From the NCBI RefSeq assembly GCF_000002985.6, contig NC_003281.10:3286001-3350000 (forward strand): a DNA stretch of 64,000 nt, written 5' to 3'. Shown here piece by piece: positions 23,420-35,245 of the stretch. A program made the position numbers and the translations under genes. This stretch comes from Caenorhabditis elegans. Lineage: Eukaryota; Nematoda; Chromadorea; Rhabditida; Rhabditidae. Numbering within the stretch: position 1 is the stretch's first letter; each line of letters begins with the position of its first letter. The notes under the pieces were generated by a model. It did not search any database. It had not been told where the DNA came from and worked only from the letters and a program-made list of their open reading frames with translations.

Positions 23420-25095
23420 AAACAATTCCAATTCCCGCCGACCACGCCGCCCGATTAGCAATAGAGCGCGTTTTCTCCAGGCTATTGAAATTAGGTCAGA
23501 AATGTGTAAAATCGGCCAAAATCAAATGTTTTTGTGGAAAAATAGAGAAAAATCGATTTTCGCGATGAAAAATATCAAATTTTATCGATTTTCCAAGATT
23601 TTCGAAAATTTCAAACTTTTCCTTTAAAAAATTCGGAAAATTTGCTGAAAATCTACTTTCATCAAGAAAAATAGTCTAAAACTCATAATTTCCACAATAA
23701 AATTCAAATTCCCGCCAAACAATCCGCCCGTGCCGCCCTTATTAGCGGTAGAGCGCGTTTTCACCGCAGTTATCCGATTTTTAACGAAACATCGATATTT
23801 TCTTTTAATTTTCACTGTTGTTTATCATTTTTCACAACATAATAGCTTATAACACCGAAAAATCATTGAAATATTTTGGAAAATTCAAATTCCCGCGCTC
23901 CGCCGAGCAAATTGGCTATAGAGCGCGTTTGCAACAATTCCAAATTTTTTCTGTCATTTTATTGAAAAAATGTAGTTTTGCGGCATTTTAAATGTTAAAA
24001 GCAGGAAAATCCCCGAATTTAAAAAGTAATTTTAAATTCCCGCCAGCCAACAGTGCGGCGGTGGGGCGCACTTTCAATTTGGTTTTTCAAACGTTGAAAA
24101 AAACCCGCCAAAATGGGTGTTATTTTGAAGGACTCGGTGAGCTGAGTATGAATTTGAGCAGAAAATTTTTAAAAACAAATTATTTGAAAAAAAAATTCCG
24201 AAAAAAAGTTTGAAAAGAAGTTCAAAAAAAACTTTTTTTTGAATTTTTTTTTCGAAATTTCAAAAATTTTTTCCCAAAAAAAAAAGTTTCTTCTAATTTA
24301 TTACTCCCTTAAACTGCCTAATTCATCAAAACTACCAAGTTATAATAAGAAAAAAAGAGTCTTGACCCTCATTTTCCTCCGATAATTGGAGTCCTTTTAC
24401 TATGCCAAGGTCTTTTCTTTTCTGGAGAAGAACAATAAAAATAGAATTTATTTGGAAAATGTTTTGGGAACACTTTTCGTGATGAAAAAAAAAAATTATT
24501 TTATGGGAAAAAACGACATTTTGAGCAAAAAATAGCAGGTTTTTTTGGTAATTTTTGAATTTTTTTTTTGAAAATTTGAATTAATTGAGGCCAAAATCCA
24601 GGAAAAACAATGAGAAACTTGGAAAAATCGTTTTTTATTCAATTGTCACTCAAAAATTCAAATTCCCGCGGGCCTCCGCGCCGTTTAGCGATAGAGCACA
24701 TTTTCATTGTCGCTGGTGTGCGGTAGGGCGCGTTTTCCACTAAATGTTTAATTTTCAAGTAAATCTACCGCAATTTGACCGGAAAAATCAGAAAAAAAAT
24801 TGAAAACTCGTTAAACCGCGTTGAAATTCAAATTCCCGCCGACCAAGTGTGCGGTAGGGCGCGTTTTACGCAAAATTTCAAATTTTCGAGTTATTCAGCC
24901 GATATCAGGGTTATTTTGCAGCTTACAGTGAGGGGAATTCGATAAAAACCAGAACAAATTAGAAAAAATCGATAATCGACTTTAAAAAATCGATAAACTC
25001 AAGTTCCCACCTCCCCGGTGTGCGGTAGGGCGCGTTTACCGCAAAATTTTGAATTTTCGAGTAAACCAGCCGATATGGGGGTCATTTTGAAGCTC
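23420..25095. repeat. Dispersed TAGAGCGCGTTTTC repeats, cluster 1
   Basis: A repeated phrase pairs AAATTCAAATTCCCGCC with a G(A/G)GCGCGTTTT(A/C)C core about 30 nt on. Copies lie near 23462, 23750, 23915, 24060, 24690, 24728, 24850 and 25025, with a reverse copy near 25795. Sequence between them is AT-rich and not coding. The same family forms a second cluster at 45740-46310. Confidence 0.75.
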
Positions 25096-25239
25096 TCAGT
25101 AGGGCAAATTCAAAAAAACCTGGAAAAAATCGATATTTGCAAGAAAAATTATCGATTTTTTCAAAAATTTCGATACTTTTTTCACAGTTTTTTTGTTAAA
25201 ATCCCCTCCTCTATCACCGGCAGACAGTACTAAAACAAA

Positions 25240-25596
25240 TAACATTTCATATTGTTCTGCGTCTCTGCCTTTTCCGCCTTTTTGTCTTATTATGCATAAT
25301 TGTGTAGCCGGGAGAGCGAGGCGGTGCCTCACCAAAACAGTCAAAAAGTCTGCGTCTCCACGGTTTTCTACACTATTTCTCACCCTCACTTTTCCCGTCA
25401 GCGTGTGAATAGAAAATGAGGCACTAGGCACATACGCTCTTCTGGTTGCTATTGGACACCTTCTTCCGACCCGAAAATCCGAAAATTTCGCAACATTTTT
25501 TTTTGCGAAATTTTTTATTCTTTTTCCTGAAAAACCTCGAGAAATCCCCCGTAATTTTCCTATAGTGGAAAATTTTATATTTTCTCGTTAAAAAAA
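25240..25596 (+). promoter_or_regulatory. Putative ral-1 upstream promoter region
   Basis: A non-repetitive region lies before the candidate upstream coding exon. It has two CTGCGTCTC motifs (25257-25265 and 25350-25358) and TATGCATAATT. It lies 0-350 bp from the ATG at 25597 and about 1 kb from the internal ral-1 ATG. Confidence 0.5.
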
Positions 25597-25717
25597 ATGG
25601 ATAAGGTGTCCCATGTGCTCCGAAATGGGTGGAACTGGATAAAGCTTAAATTCTTGGCTCTTTGGCACTTTTTATTCCGCCGGAAGAGTGATGAACCCGA
25701 GTTTTATGATCCGGAAG
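25597..25717 (+). CDS. ral-1: Candidate alternative first coding exon of ral-1
   Basis: This 121-nt ORF begins MDKVSHVLRNGWNWIKLKF and ends at GAA G|gtaata, phase 1. Joined to the acceptor at 26565 it continues in frame through CC ATG GCA into MASKKASG, adding about 41 residues to Ral. The added segment has a Trp/Leu-rich helix-like stretch (WNWIKLKFLALWHFLF) followed by basic then acidic residues, which may be a membrane-binding region. The phase match, donor quality and mixed codon use support a real exon, but no cDNA is available here. Confidence 0.55.
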
Positions 25718-26565
25718 GTAATATTTTGTTTTTCCGTGGTGAAAAGTTGGTTTAAATGGCAGAAATCCAGGAAAAAGTGAGGAAATTTGAGGCAAACGCG
25801 CTCTAATGAGAAATTGGCGCTGGGCGGCGGGAATTTGAATTTTTTAGCAGAAATTTGAGGGAAAATGGGGTTTAGAGCAGTTTTCATTGATATAAATAAG
25901 TTTCCGGTAGAAATTTTGAAAATTTTTTAAATTTTTAACCGAAATTTCGAGTTTTTAAATTTTCGGCATTTTTTCTGTTTTTTTTTATTTTAAGAAGGAA
26001 ATCATTTATTTTTTATGTAATCCCTATAAAAATTACAGAAAAATTCAGTTTTTGAGCAGATTTTTAATAAAAATATGTAAAAACCCTGTGAAAAATAAAA
26101 AGAAAAAAAGTTTGCGCGTAAGATCTGGTGTTTTCAAGATTTTCAGTCATTTTTAAAAGGAAATCTCAATTTTTCTTGCATTTTTCACATGAAAATCAAT
26201 ATATTCAACTGATTTTCACAATTTTTTAGCTTAAAACTGACAATTTTCACTTTAAAATCTACTTAAAACCTGCAAAATCCTGCTTTCTACCGTACCCCTC
26301 AACTGTCGTAAAATTCGGTGTTCGCAGAGTACACAACTTTCAGAATGGAGGGTTACGGTGGTTTTTGGTCATTTTTTGATGAATTTTCTGCGGGAAAACC
26401 GGTTTTTTGGTGGTTTTTGTTGTTGAGAATCTGAAAATTTGCATAAATTTCCATTTTTAACGCTAAATTTTGCAATTTCCCGGATATTTTCTAGCCAAAA
26501 ATTGAGAAATTCCCCAATTTTCGTCGATTTCCCCCGGGTTTTCCCCCTAAAACTCGAATTTTCAG
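25718..26565. other. AT-rich upstream intron/outron of ral-1
   Basis: Mostly AT-rich sequence with a degraded GTACGCAAACACC-family fragment (AAGATCTGGTGTTTTC near 26118) and one reversed ACGCGCTCTAATG near 25797. It ends in AATTTTCAG at 26557-26565. It can serve as a cis intron from 25717 or as an outron for trans-splicing. Confidence 0.55.
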
Positions 26566-26567
26566 CC

Positions 26568-29500
26568 ATGGCATCGAAAAAAGCAAGCGGAACACTGCCG
26601 CCGCAACAACAAGTCGTCCATAAAGTGAGTTTTTGCCCTGAAAATTCGAAAAAATTGAATTTTTTCCCAAAAAAACTGAAAAAATCAATAAAATTGCAGG
26701 TTATTATGGTCGGAACCGGAGGTGTCGGAAAATCGGCTCTCACTTTGCAGTTCATGTATGATGAGGTGCGGAATTTGGCGAAAAACGAGAAAAGAACAAT
26801 TTTTTCTGAAAAATTCCGAAAAAAACCTAAAAATCGATGTTTCAAGAAGAAAACACCGGAAATTCCGATTTTTCCGAAGAATCTAGACGAAAATCCCGGA
26901 ATTTTTGCAAATTTGCATGCAAAGACTCTAAAAACGTCGTTTTTCTCAAATTTTATGTTAAAAATCCGAAGTTTTGCGATGTTCCCGAATTTTATGTCGA
27001 AAAATCTCAATTTGTACCTTTTTTAGGCCGAATTTTGTGCATTTTTTGCCAAAAACCCCAAAAAAATTCGAGTTTTGGGTATTTTACGTCAGAAAGCCTG
27101 AAAAATTCCATTTTCCCCGAATTTTATGTCAAAAAATCCAAAAATAATCCGATTTTCGAGTTTTTTTCACTCAAAAGCTCTAAAAATGCCAATTTTCCCG
27201 AATTTTAAGGCAAAAAAATCCCAATTTTGCAAATTTAATGTAAAAAATTCCGATATTTCCGTTTTCTACTTTAAATCACTGAAAAATTCCAATTTTTTGC
27301 GAGTTTTATGTCAAAAAACCCCAAAAAATCTTCATTTTTCCATTTTTCTACCCAAAAACTATGAAAAATTCTGATTTTACCGAATTTTATGTCGAAAAAT
27401 CACAAAAATTCCACTTTTCACGTTTTTTATGAAAAAAAAATCCAATTTTTGGGAATTTTATGCCAAAAAATTCAAAATTTTGCCTTTTTCATATCCAAAA
27501 CCCCCGAAAAATTCCAATTTTCCAAAAATTTTATTAAAAAAATACCTATTTTCGCCTTTTTTATGTCGAAAAACCCCCAAAAAATTCCAATTTTCACGAA
27601 TTTTATGTCAAAAAATCCCAATTTTTTCATTTTTCTACCAAAAATACGTTGAAAAGTTCTGATTTTCCCGAATTTTATGTCAAAAAACCCCAAAAATCAC
27701 AATTTTCACTCAAAAATTCCAATTTTCTCGGATTTTTTAATCTAAAAACCGAATTTATCCTTTTTTTTTGCAGTTTGTGGAGGAATATGAGCCAACAAAA
27801 GCGGATTCGTATCGTAAAAAAGTGGTTTTAGACGGTGAAGAATGCTCAATTGATATTCTTGATACGGCTGGACAAGAAGATTATTCTGCAATTCGGTAAG
27901 CACTGGAAATTGGCGAAAAATCGCTGAAAAATCGAAAAAATCACGAAATTTGGATGTTTTTCATCAAATTTTAGAGAAAAATTGCCAAAAATCGGCTTAT
28001 TTTTCGTTATTTTCAGCAAAAGTCGTCATTTTAAGCCGATTTTTTGGGATTTTCCGGAAAAATCGGAGGTTTTGAGCCGGTTTTTGAACTTTTTTTCCCA
28101 CCAAAGACTAAATTTTAAGGAATTTTTTGTTTTTTCACGCGAAAAGAGCCAAAAAATCGTAATTTTAACTGATTTTTCCCCAATTTTTTCAATTTTTCAG
28201 TGATAATTACTATCGAAGTGGTGAGGGATTTATTTGTGTCTTTTCGATTTTGGATATGGAATCATTTGAGGCTACAAACGAGTTTCGGTAAGTTTTTTCG
28301 ACATTTTGACTGGAAAAATGAAGAAAAATTGATTTTTTCACCCTAAAACATTGAAATTTTCAGTTTTTTCTCGAAAAATTGGACAAAAATCGATAATTTT
28401 TAATGAATTTTCAGTTTTTTTTTTTGGCTGAAATTTGACAAAAAAAGGAGGAATTTCAAGAAAATAGGGCAATTTTCGATAATTTCCACCTAAAAATTCC
28501 TAATTTTGACCGATTTTAAGCGAAAAATTTGAAAAATACACCAAATTTCTGCTAATTTTGCCATTTTCGAGCAAAAAAGTAATGAAAAATGCGAATTTTG
28601 GTCACTTTTAACTGGAATTTGGTTGAAAATAGCAAAATTTCGACCAAAAAAGTCCTGAAAATGCGAAAAAATTGATTTTTGGTCAGTTTTAACCCGAATT
28701 CCATGAAATTTTCAATAAAAATGTAAAAATTTGCTCGTTTTTAGCAAAAAAAGATTCCAAACTGAATAAAACACTTTTTCGTGCTAAAAAATGCCAAAAA
28801 AATGTCAGATTTTCGATGAATTTTACTGAAAATATGCAAATTTCTGAAATTTTCTGGCAAAAACTCCAATTTTGGTTCATTTTAACCCTAAATTTACTAA
28901 ATTTTGACTAAAAACTGTCAATTTTTGCCTATTTTAGACCGAAAAACCCCGATTTCGGGCATTTTTCACCCATATTTCGTAAAATTTTCACTCAAAAATG
29001 TCCAAATTTGCCTATTTTCGGTCAAAAAACTCGGATTTTGGCCCATCTTAACCCTAAACTCACGAAATTTTCGCTTAAAAATGTCTAAATTTGCACATTT
29101 TTGTCTTTCAAAATTAGTAAAAACTCGAAAAATTGTCAATTTTTACCCAATTTTCATGAAATTTCTCCTCAAAACTTTCAAAATTGCGTATTTTTGTTTA
29201 AAAAAACTCGTAATTTGGTCCATTTTAAGCCTAAACTTACAAAATTTCGACTTAAAAATGTCAAATTAAGCCTATCTTAGGCCGAAAAACTTGAAAAATG
29301 GTCAATTTTAACGCGAATTTTGTGAAATTTTCACTAAAAACGGCCAAAATTTGCCTATTTTCGGTTGAAAAAACTCTAAATTTCAAGAAAATTTCACTTT
29401 TTCACACAAAAATCTCAAAATTCGCCTATTTTAGACCGAAAAACTTTTTAAAAAGGTCGGTTTTAACCCAATTTTCATGAAAACTTTCAAATTTTACGCT

Positions 29501-31502
29501 CTATAGACCCGAAAACTCGGATTTTAGTCAATTTTCACCCCAAATTTGCCAAATTTTCATTAAAAACTTACAAAATTTGCCTATTTTTGTTCAAAAAACT
29601 AGGATTTTGGTCCATTTTCACCCAAATTTCATCAAATTTTCACTAAAAACTTTCAAATTTTGCCTATTTTAGGCCGAAAAACCCCGATTTTGGGCAATTT
29701 TCACCCAAATTTCATGAAATTTTCACTCAAAAATGTCAAATTTTGCCTATTTTAAGCCGAAAAACTTGAAAAATGGGAAATTTTAACCCGAATTTTGTGA
29801 AATTTTCACTAAAAACGGCCAAAATTTGCCTATTTTAGGCCGAAAAGCTTCGATTTTTAGACAATTTAGGCCCAAAACCCCCGTTATTTCTTGCAGCGAA
29901 CAAATTCTTCGTGTCAAAAATTCGGATTCATCAGTTCCAATTGTATTGGTTGGAAATAAGGGTGATATGCGTGATCAACGTGTTGTATCAGCTGAATTAT
30001 GTCGACAACGTGCTGAACAATGGGGATGTCATTATGTTGAGACATCGGCTAAAAGACGTGAAAATGTTGATAAGGTATTGGGAAGAGATTTTAGGCTGAA
30101 AATTTGGAAAATTCGGCGAATTTCAGCCGGAAAATTGGAAAAATTGGAGAAAATAGTCAAAATTGGCGGAATTTTGAGCTGAAAAGCGAAAAATTCAAAT
30201 TTTTGACACAAATGTCTCCAATTTTCAGCAGGAAATAAGTTTTCGGCTGAAAATCTGTGAAATTCAGCGATTTTTGAGCTAAAAAATCCTAAAACTTTGA
30301 TTTTTTCAGTTAAAAAATCATAAAATTCCACTTTAAAGTTGAAAAATCAAGAAATTCGATTTTTTCCATCTAAACAATCATAAAATTTCAAGTTTTCATC
30401 AAAAAATTCATAAAAATTCGATCTTTTCGTGTAAAAAATAACAAAAAAAAACATATTTAATTTTCACATGAAAAATCAAAAAATGGCCTTTTTTTAGTTA
30501 AAAAACAATTTTTTTTGCTGATTTTAAGAGCTTTCATGACAAATTCCCTGAAAATTTTAAAAATTTCACTTTCTGAGCCCGGAAAATTCATTTTGAGCTA
30601 ATAATTGTGCTCATTTTGGAGAATTTCAATTTTTCAGTCAAAAAAATATAAAAAATTTCGATTTTTTCAGTTAAAAACTCAAAAAATTCAATTTTTCAGC
30701 TAAAAACCTACTAAAATTTTAATTTTTCCTGTGAAAAAAAAGGTACGGGAGGATTTTAGGCTGAAAATTTGGAAAATTCGGCGAATTTCAGCCGGAAAAT
30801 TGGAAACATCCAACGTTTTTAGGCTAAAAATCGAGAAAATTGGAGAAAATAGTGGAATTTTGAGTTGAATAGTGAAAAATTCGTCGTTTTTAGATTAAAA
30901 ATTCGAATTTTTAATGAAAATTTGTGAAAAATTTCAAAATTGTATGGATTTTGTGCAATTTTTAGCCAAAAATAGTCAATTTACTCCGTTTTTTTTTCAC
31001 TAAAAATTTCCGAAATATGCCATTTTCCAGTTTTTTTTATCTAAAAATCCCCAAAATTTCAATTTTGTAAAGTCAAAAAAATCGATTTTTAGTTTGGAAA
31101 ATCGCAAAATTTCGTTTTTTTTCAGTTAAAAACTCTAAAATTTCAATTTTTAGTCCAAAAAATTATAAAATTTCAATTTTTTAGTTCAAAAAATCATAAA
31201 ATTTCAATTTTTAGTCCAAAAAATTTCAATTTTTTAGTCCAAAAATCGTAAAATTTCAATTTTCCGGTGAAAAATTATGAATTTACAATTTTTCCCAGTA
31301 AAAACTCTCATTAAAAAAATCGTTTTTTTTTTCAGTTAAAAACTCCTAAAATCCCCAAATTTTTTTGCAGGTATTCTACGATTTGATGCGTGAAATGAAG
31401 CGTCGAAAGGGTGGCTCACAGGCTCAAACAGGAATCGACGCGTCGGCGAGCTCCGGCCGTAAAAAGCGATCCGGAATCAAGAAGCATTGCACAATTCTTT
31501 AA
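26568..31502 (+). CDS. ral-1: Ral small GTPase
   Basis: Six exons (26568-26624, 26700-26765, 27774-27895, 28201-28287, 29897-30074, 31371-31502) encode 213 aa. G1 is GTGGVGKS (residues 24-31), switch I is [14 protein letters not shown]3 is [11 protein letters not shown] (from residue 71), G4 is NKGD (131-134) and G5 is ETSAK (159-163). The effector region [19 protein letters not shown] is Ral-specific rather than Ras- or Rap-like. The C-terminus is polybasic and ends CTIL, a CAAX box whose last Leu predicts geranylgeranylation. The family switches at the plasma membrane and endomembranes and acts with Sec5/Exo84 of the exocyst; in C. elegans ral-1 works in exocytosis and in Ras-Ral signalling during vulval patterning (literature knowledge). 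The second and fourth introns are long phased A/T repeats. Start choice: the ATG follows AATTTTCAG|CC; an upstream in-frame exon may also exist. Confidence 0.96.
26770..27770 (+). repeat. Tandemly amplified phased A/T intron 2 of ral-1
   Basis: Near-periodic units centred on CCGAATTTTATGTCAAAAA recur about every 65-80 bp, near 26950, 26990, 27117, 27303, 27385, 27455, 27598 and 27670. Short A and T runs alternate at about 10 bp. Several frames stay open only because the unit avoids stops. The block fits the 'periodic An/Tn cluster' class of germline gene introns. Confidence 0.75.
28890..29885 (+). repeat. Minisatellite-like intron 4 block of ral-1
   Basis: The phrase TTTGCCTATTTTAGGCCGAAAA with variants recurs near 28925, 29010, 29270, 29353, 29425, 29578, 29657, 29743 and 29826, in units of about 75-260 bp. 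Each is linked with TTTTCACC(C/T) and AAATTTTCACTAAAAA. It is a decayed tandem array with A/T phasing, inside an intron of a conserved gene. Confidence 0.75.
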
Positions 31503-32784
31503 ATTTTCAGTTTTTTTCTCCAATTTTTTTTTGAAATTTCCGTGTGCAATTTGCCTTATTTCCCGCCTCGCCGCCTAAAATTTTAATTTTTTTGCGATTT
31601 TATATATTTTTCCTTCTTTTTAATTTTTTAATTTTAAATTTTTATCCCTATCCGCGCCATCCGGGTCATCCAAAACCGCCTACAATTCACATGAAAAATT
31701 AATTTTTTTTCCGAAATTTTTTTTATTTTTTTTTTTAAATATTTAGTAAAATGTATATGAGAGAGGAGAGATTCAGAGAAAAGGGGGAACATTTTTTGGA
31801 AATAAAAAAAAAATAAATAAATTAAAGTACTGTTGGAGCTGATTTGGATGGGAATTGGTAAGAAAACAAGAGAAAAAAGGGAAAATTACAACAAAAATGG
31901 ATAAAAAAATCAATAATTCTTTTAGACATGTTATTATCACACACAAAAAATTGAAAATTTTAATTAAAAAATAGAGAGAAATCGAGAAAATCATGGGGAA
32001 ATGTGTTGGAATTTTTTGATGGATGGAAAATTTTTAGGAATGGAAAAAGTGCTGGAAATGGTGGAAATGTGGCTTGAAAATGGATTTTTCAGGGTTTTAT
32101 TGAGGAAAAACAGCTGAAAATCGGATATTTTGGGAATTTTTAAGGAAATTTTTGCACAATTCTTCGGCTCAAAATGAATTTTCAGAGATTAAAAAGTGGA
32201 ATTTTTGAAAATTTTAAAGCATTTGGCAATAAAAAGCATTGAAATCGGCAAAAAAAATGAGCGAAAATGAGCAATTTTCAGGATTTTCTCAAAAATGAGC
32301 CCAATTTTCGCCAAAAATTCATAGAAACGTCAATTTTTTGATCAAAATGTGCAATTTTCCGAATTTTTCTGGAAATCGCGCACAATTTTCGGCTCATAGC
32401 TGGAATTATAGAGATTTTCTTTCAAAAAAACCTGAAAATCCGAGAAAAATGCATGAAAATGTGCAGATTTTCATGGTTTTCATGAAAATGAGCACGGAAA
32501 AAATATTTTTTGCTCAAAATTCACAATTTCGAGCATTTTCTACGGCGAAAATTTGGTAAAAAAGCCGTTAAGAGCACAATTGCACAATTTTTCGCCTCAA
32601 AAAGTGGAACCTTAAAAATTTGCTACCTAAAACCTTAAAAATGAGCAGATTTTCTCGAAAAAAGCACAAAATCCATGGAAACTCGGATTTTCGGCTGTTC
32701 AAGCTTAAAAAACCTCAAAAATCACAATTCCAAGCCAAATTTTCTTCATTTTCTCCACACAATTTCCATCTCTCTCCTAAAAAT
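31503..32784. other. Convergent 3' region between ral-1 and the CCCH gene
   Basis: The ral-1 3' UTR runs from 31503 and an AATAAA at 31801-31806 is a plausible poly(A) signal. A second half of phased A/T sequence (about 32000-32780) holds no coding exon and probably includes the 3' UTR of the minus-strand CCCH gene, for which no clear AATAAA lies close to the stop. Confidence 0.55.
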
Positions 32785-35245
32785 CTACCACCCCGGAGCC
32801 TTTTGCCCCCACGTTCCATAATAATCATTAACAGCCGATGCAGCTGCGGCAGCCTTCGGTGGTGCCGGTGCTCCACCACTCTGCTGACGGAACAGAGCAT
32901 ACAAATCCTCGTAACGATCGTGTTCCCGTTGTAGTTCCCGACGTAGCGAATCAACTTCCTTCGATAGCTCAGCATTTCGCTTCTCCAACTCCATCAGACG
33001 ATCATCGGATCCATAACGCCCACGCTTGATCGGATCACTATCATAATCATCGTAAGGTCGACGTCTTCCACCTCCACCATATGGTGGTGGTGGTGGTGGG
33101 AATCTTCCTGATCCTCCACCAGATCCTCCAGATCCTCCACCTCCACCCATTCCACCTCCACCTCCGCCAGGTCCAAAATCATTCGATGGTGGTAGTCCAC
33201 GATTGCGTCGATCTCGTTCCAAATCCACATTCACATGCCAATAACGGCATCGATTGACTCCGCGAGCACAACGGCCCGTTTGAAACTCTTTGCAAATCGG
33301 AATTCCGCCGATTGTGTCACCGTGACCGACGGCGGCGATGGCACGCGCCAGGATAAGCGTCAGTTCGCGCGTCGTCTTGTATCTCTCCACTTCGTCGCGA
33401 GGCGCGTGCACGAAACGACAATTGTCACGCTGGCACCCTCGATTCTATAAAAATTGAGGCGAATTAGAGAGCGGGGAAAAGCTTATTTCTGGGGGGGGGG
33501 GGGGGTTTATGGGGGGAAAAGCTTAATTTTTTCGATTTTCTCAGTTAAAAAATCATAAACCTTCGATTTTTTAAAGTTTTGGAGCAATTTTCGGTGGAAA
33601 AAGACGGGAAAAGCTTAATTTTTCGATTTTTCGGTTAAAAAATCATAAAATTTTGATTTTTCTGTATAAAATCATAAAATTTTTTTTTTTTAGTGAAAAA
33701 TCTTAAAATTTCGGTTTTTTTAATGAAAAAATCGTAAAATTTCGATTTTTTTTAGTAAAAAAGTCGTAAAATTTTGATTTCTATGTATAAAACTGTAAAA
33801 TTTAGCGTTGGCAGTCTTATTTGAGAGGGTTTTATGGGGGGAAAAGCTTAATTTTTTAGATTTTTCTTTTTAAAAAGCCGTAAAACGCCGATTTTTTTTG
33901 GGTAAAAAATCACAAAACTTCGATTTCGGAGCATTTTTCTATATAAAATAACTGATTTTCAGCGAAAAATGAATATTTCCGGCTTTTCTTGAACAATTTT
34001 CGTGATTTTTTTTAAAGCTTAATTTTTTGAGTTTTATGTTCGAAAAATCATAAAATTTTGATTTTTTTAGTGAAAAAATCGTAAATTTTCGATTTTTCAG
34101 TAAACAATTGTTAAATTTCGTTAAAAATCATAAAATTTCGATTTTTTATTTAAAAAAATCGTAAAAATTATACTGAAATTTCAATGAAAAACTGATATTT
34201 CCGGCTTTTCTTGAACATTTTTCTGTGATTTTCCGACAAAAAACAATTTTTAAACTGAATTTTTGCGACAAATTGATAATTTCGCGATTTCCAACAAAGT
34301 CTGTAGCTATTTTTGTGCATTTTTCGCCGCAGATTTTCTCAAAAAAATTGCAGTTTTATTGGAATTTACGGCGGAATTCTGCATTTTCTGACTAAAAAAT
34401 GCATCTCAAAGCTGGGAAATTTTCAGCTTTTCGTGATTTTCGAAGAATTTTCCAAGTTTTATAGGAATTTACGGCGATTTTTTTTGCATTTTCTGGCAAA
34501 AAAATAGGATAAAATTCGTATTCTCACGTTTTTTTTCAGCGAAAGAGCAAAAAATATTTTTTTTTGCTGAATTTAGGCTGAAATCTGGACGATTTTTTGA
34601 GACTTTTCGCATTTATGTAACATATTTAGCTGGAAAATGTAGAATTTCTGCCCGTAAAAAGTTTCGCTATCAAAACATTGCTCCAATGCTCAGAAAAAGC
34701 CGAAATTATCGAATTTTTGGGTTAAAAATCAGTTTTTCTCACTCTTTAGCTCAAAACAAGCTGAAATGGTCGCATTTTCGCTATAAAAATCATATTTTCA
34801 CTCAGAAAAAGCCGAAATTATTGATTTTTCGGGTTAAAAATCAGTTTTTCTCACTCCATAGCTTGAAATCTACCGAAATTATCGATTTTTCGCTCTAAAA
34901 TTCAATTTTCTTACTCCCAGGGGCTCCCAAAAAGAATCGAATCATCGCCATACGCACCTGATAGTCAATGCAGAAATTGTAATCGTGATCGCTGATTGGC
35001 GGCGCCTCGGACGGATGATAAAATTTACAGCGCGAGCCGCGATTGCAAATGTTTTTCAAAAAGTCTCGGCACACGTCATCGCGCTGTTGCTGCTGCTGCT
35101 TATTGTGCTCATTGTGCTGCTGCTGCTGCGGCTGCTGTTGGTGGGACATATTGTTCTGTTGCTGTTGGGGCGCCGCGTCGTGATGTGATCCTGATCCAGA
35201 ATCTTGATGATTATTCAGATTATCTCCGTTTTCGTTATCGCCCAT
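32785..35245 (-). CDS. Three-CCCH zinc-finger RNA-binding protein, ZC3H10-like
   Basis: Two minus-strand exons (34958-35245 and 32785-33444) encode 315 aa. Residues 1-55 are low-complexity, rich in Asn, His and Gln (poly-Q). CCCH finger 1 is C59-x7-C67-x5-C73-x3-H77. Finger 2 is C92-x7-C100-x4-C105-x3-H109 and is completed exactly across the splice junction, which confirms the exon pairing. Finger 3 is C147-x7-C155-x6-C162-x3-H166. A Gly/Pro-rich stretch follows, then a charged coiled coil (LMELEKRNAELSKEVDSLRR onward). Three fingers plus a coiled coil match ZC3H10, an RNA-binding family with roles in RNA processing and mitochondrial regulation in mammals. The ATG follows TTTTTGTAG directly, so the message is probably trans-spliced. 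The gene is divergent from the JADE-like gene. Confidence 0.9.
33445..34957. repeat. Phased A/T intron of the CCCH gene with a G15 run
   Basis: The 1.5-kb intron is made of repeated words such as AAAATCATAAAATTTCGATTTTT with about 10-bp A/T phasing. At 33491-33505 there is an uninterrupted run of 15 G on the plus strand (C on the transcribed sense strand), close to the 5' side of exon 2. No additional exon is needed, because finger 2 is restored by direct splicing. Confidence 0.7.

Noticed and set aside
26369..27010. 213-codon minus-strand ORF over the start of ral-1
   Set aside because: It overlaps ral-1 exons 1-2 and phased A/T intron sequence. It reads a monotonous Phe/Lys/Asn composition typical of such repeats and has no splice support.
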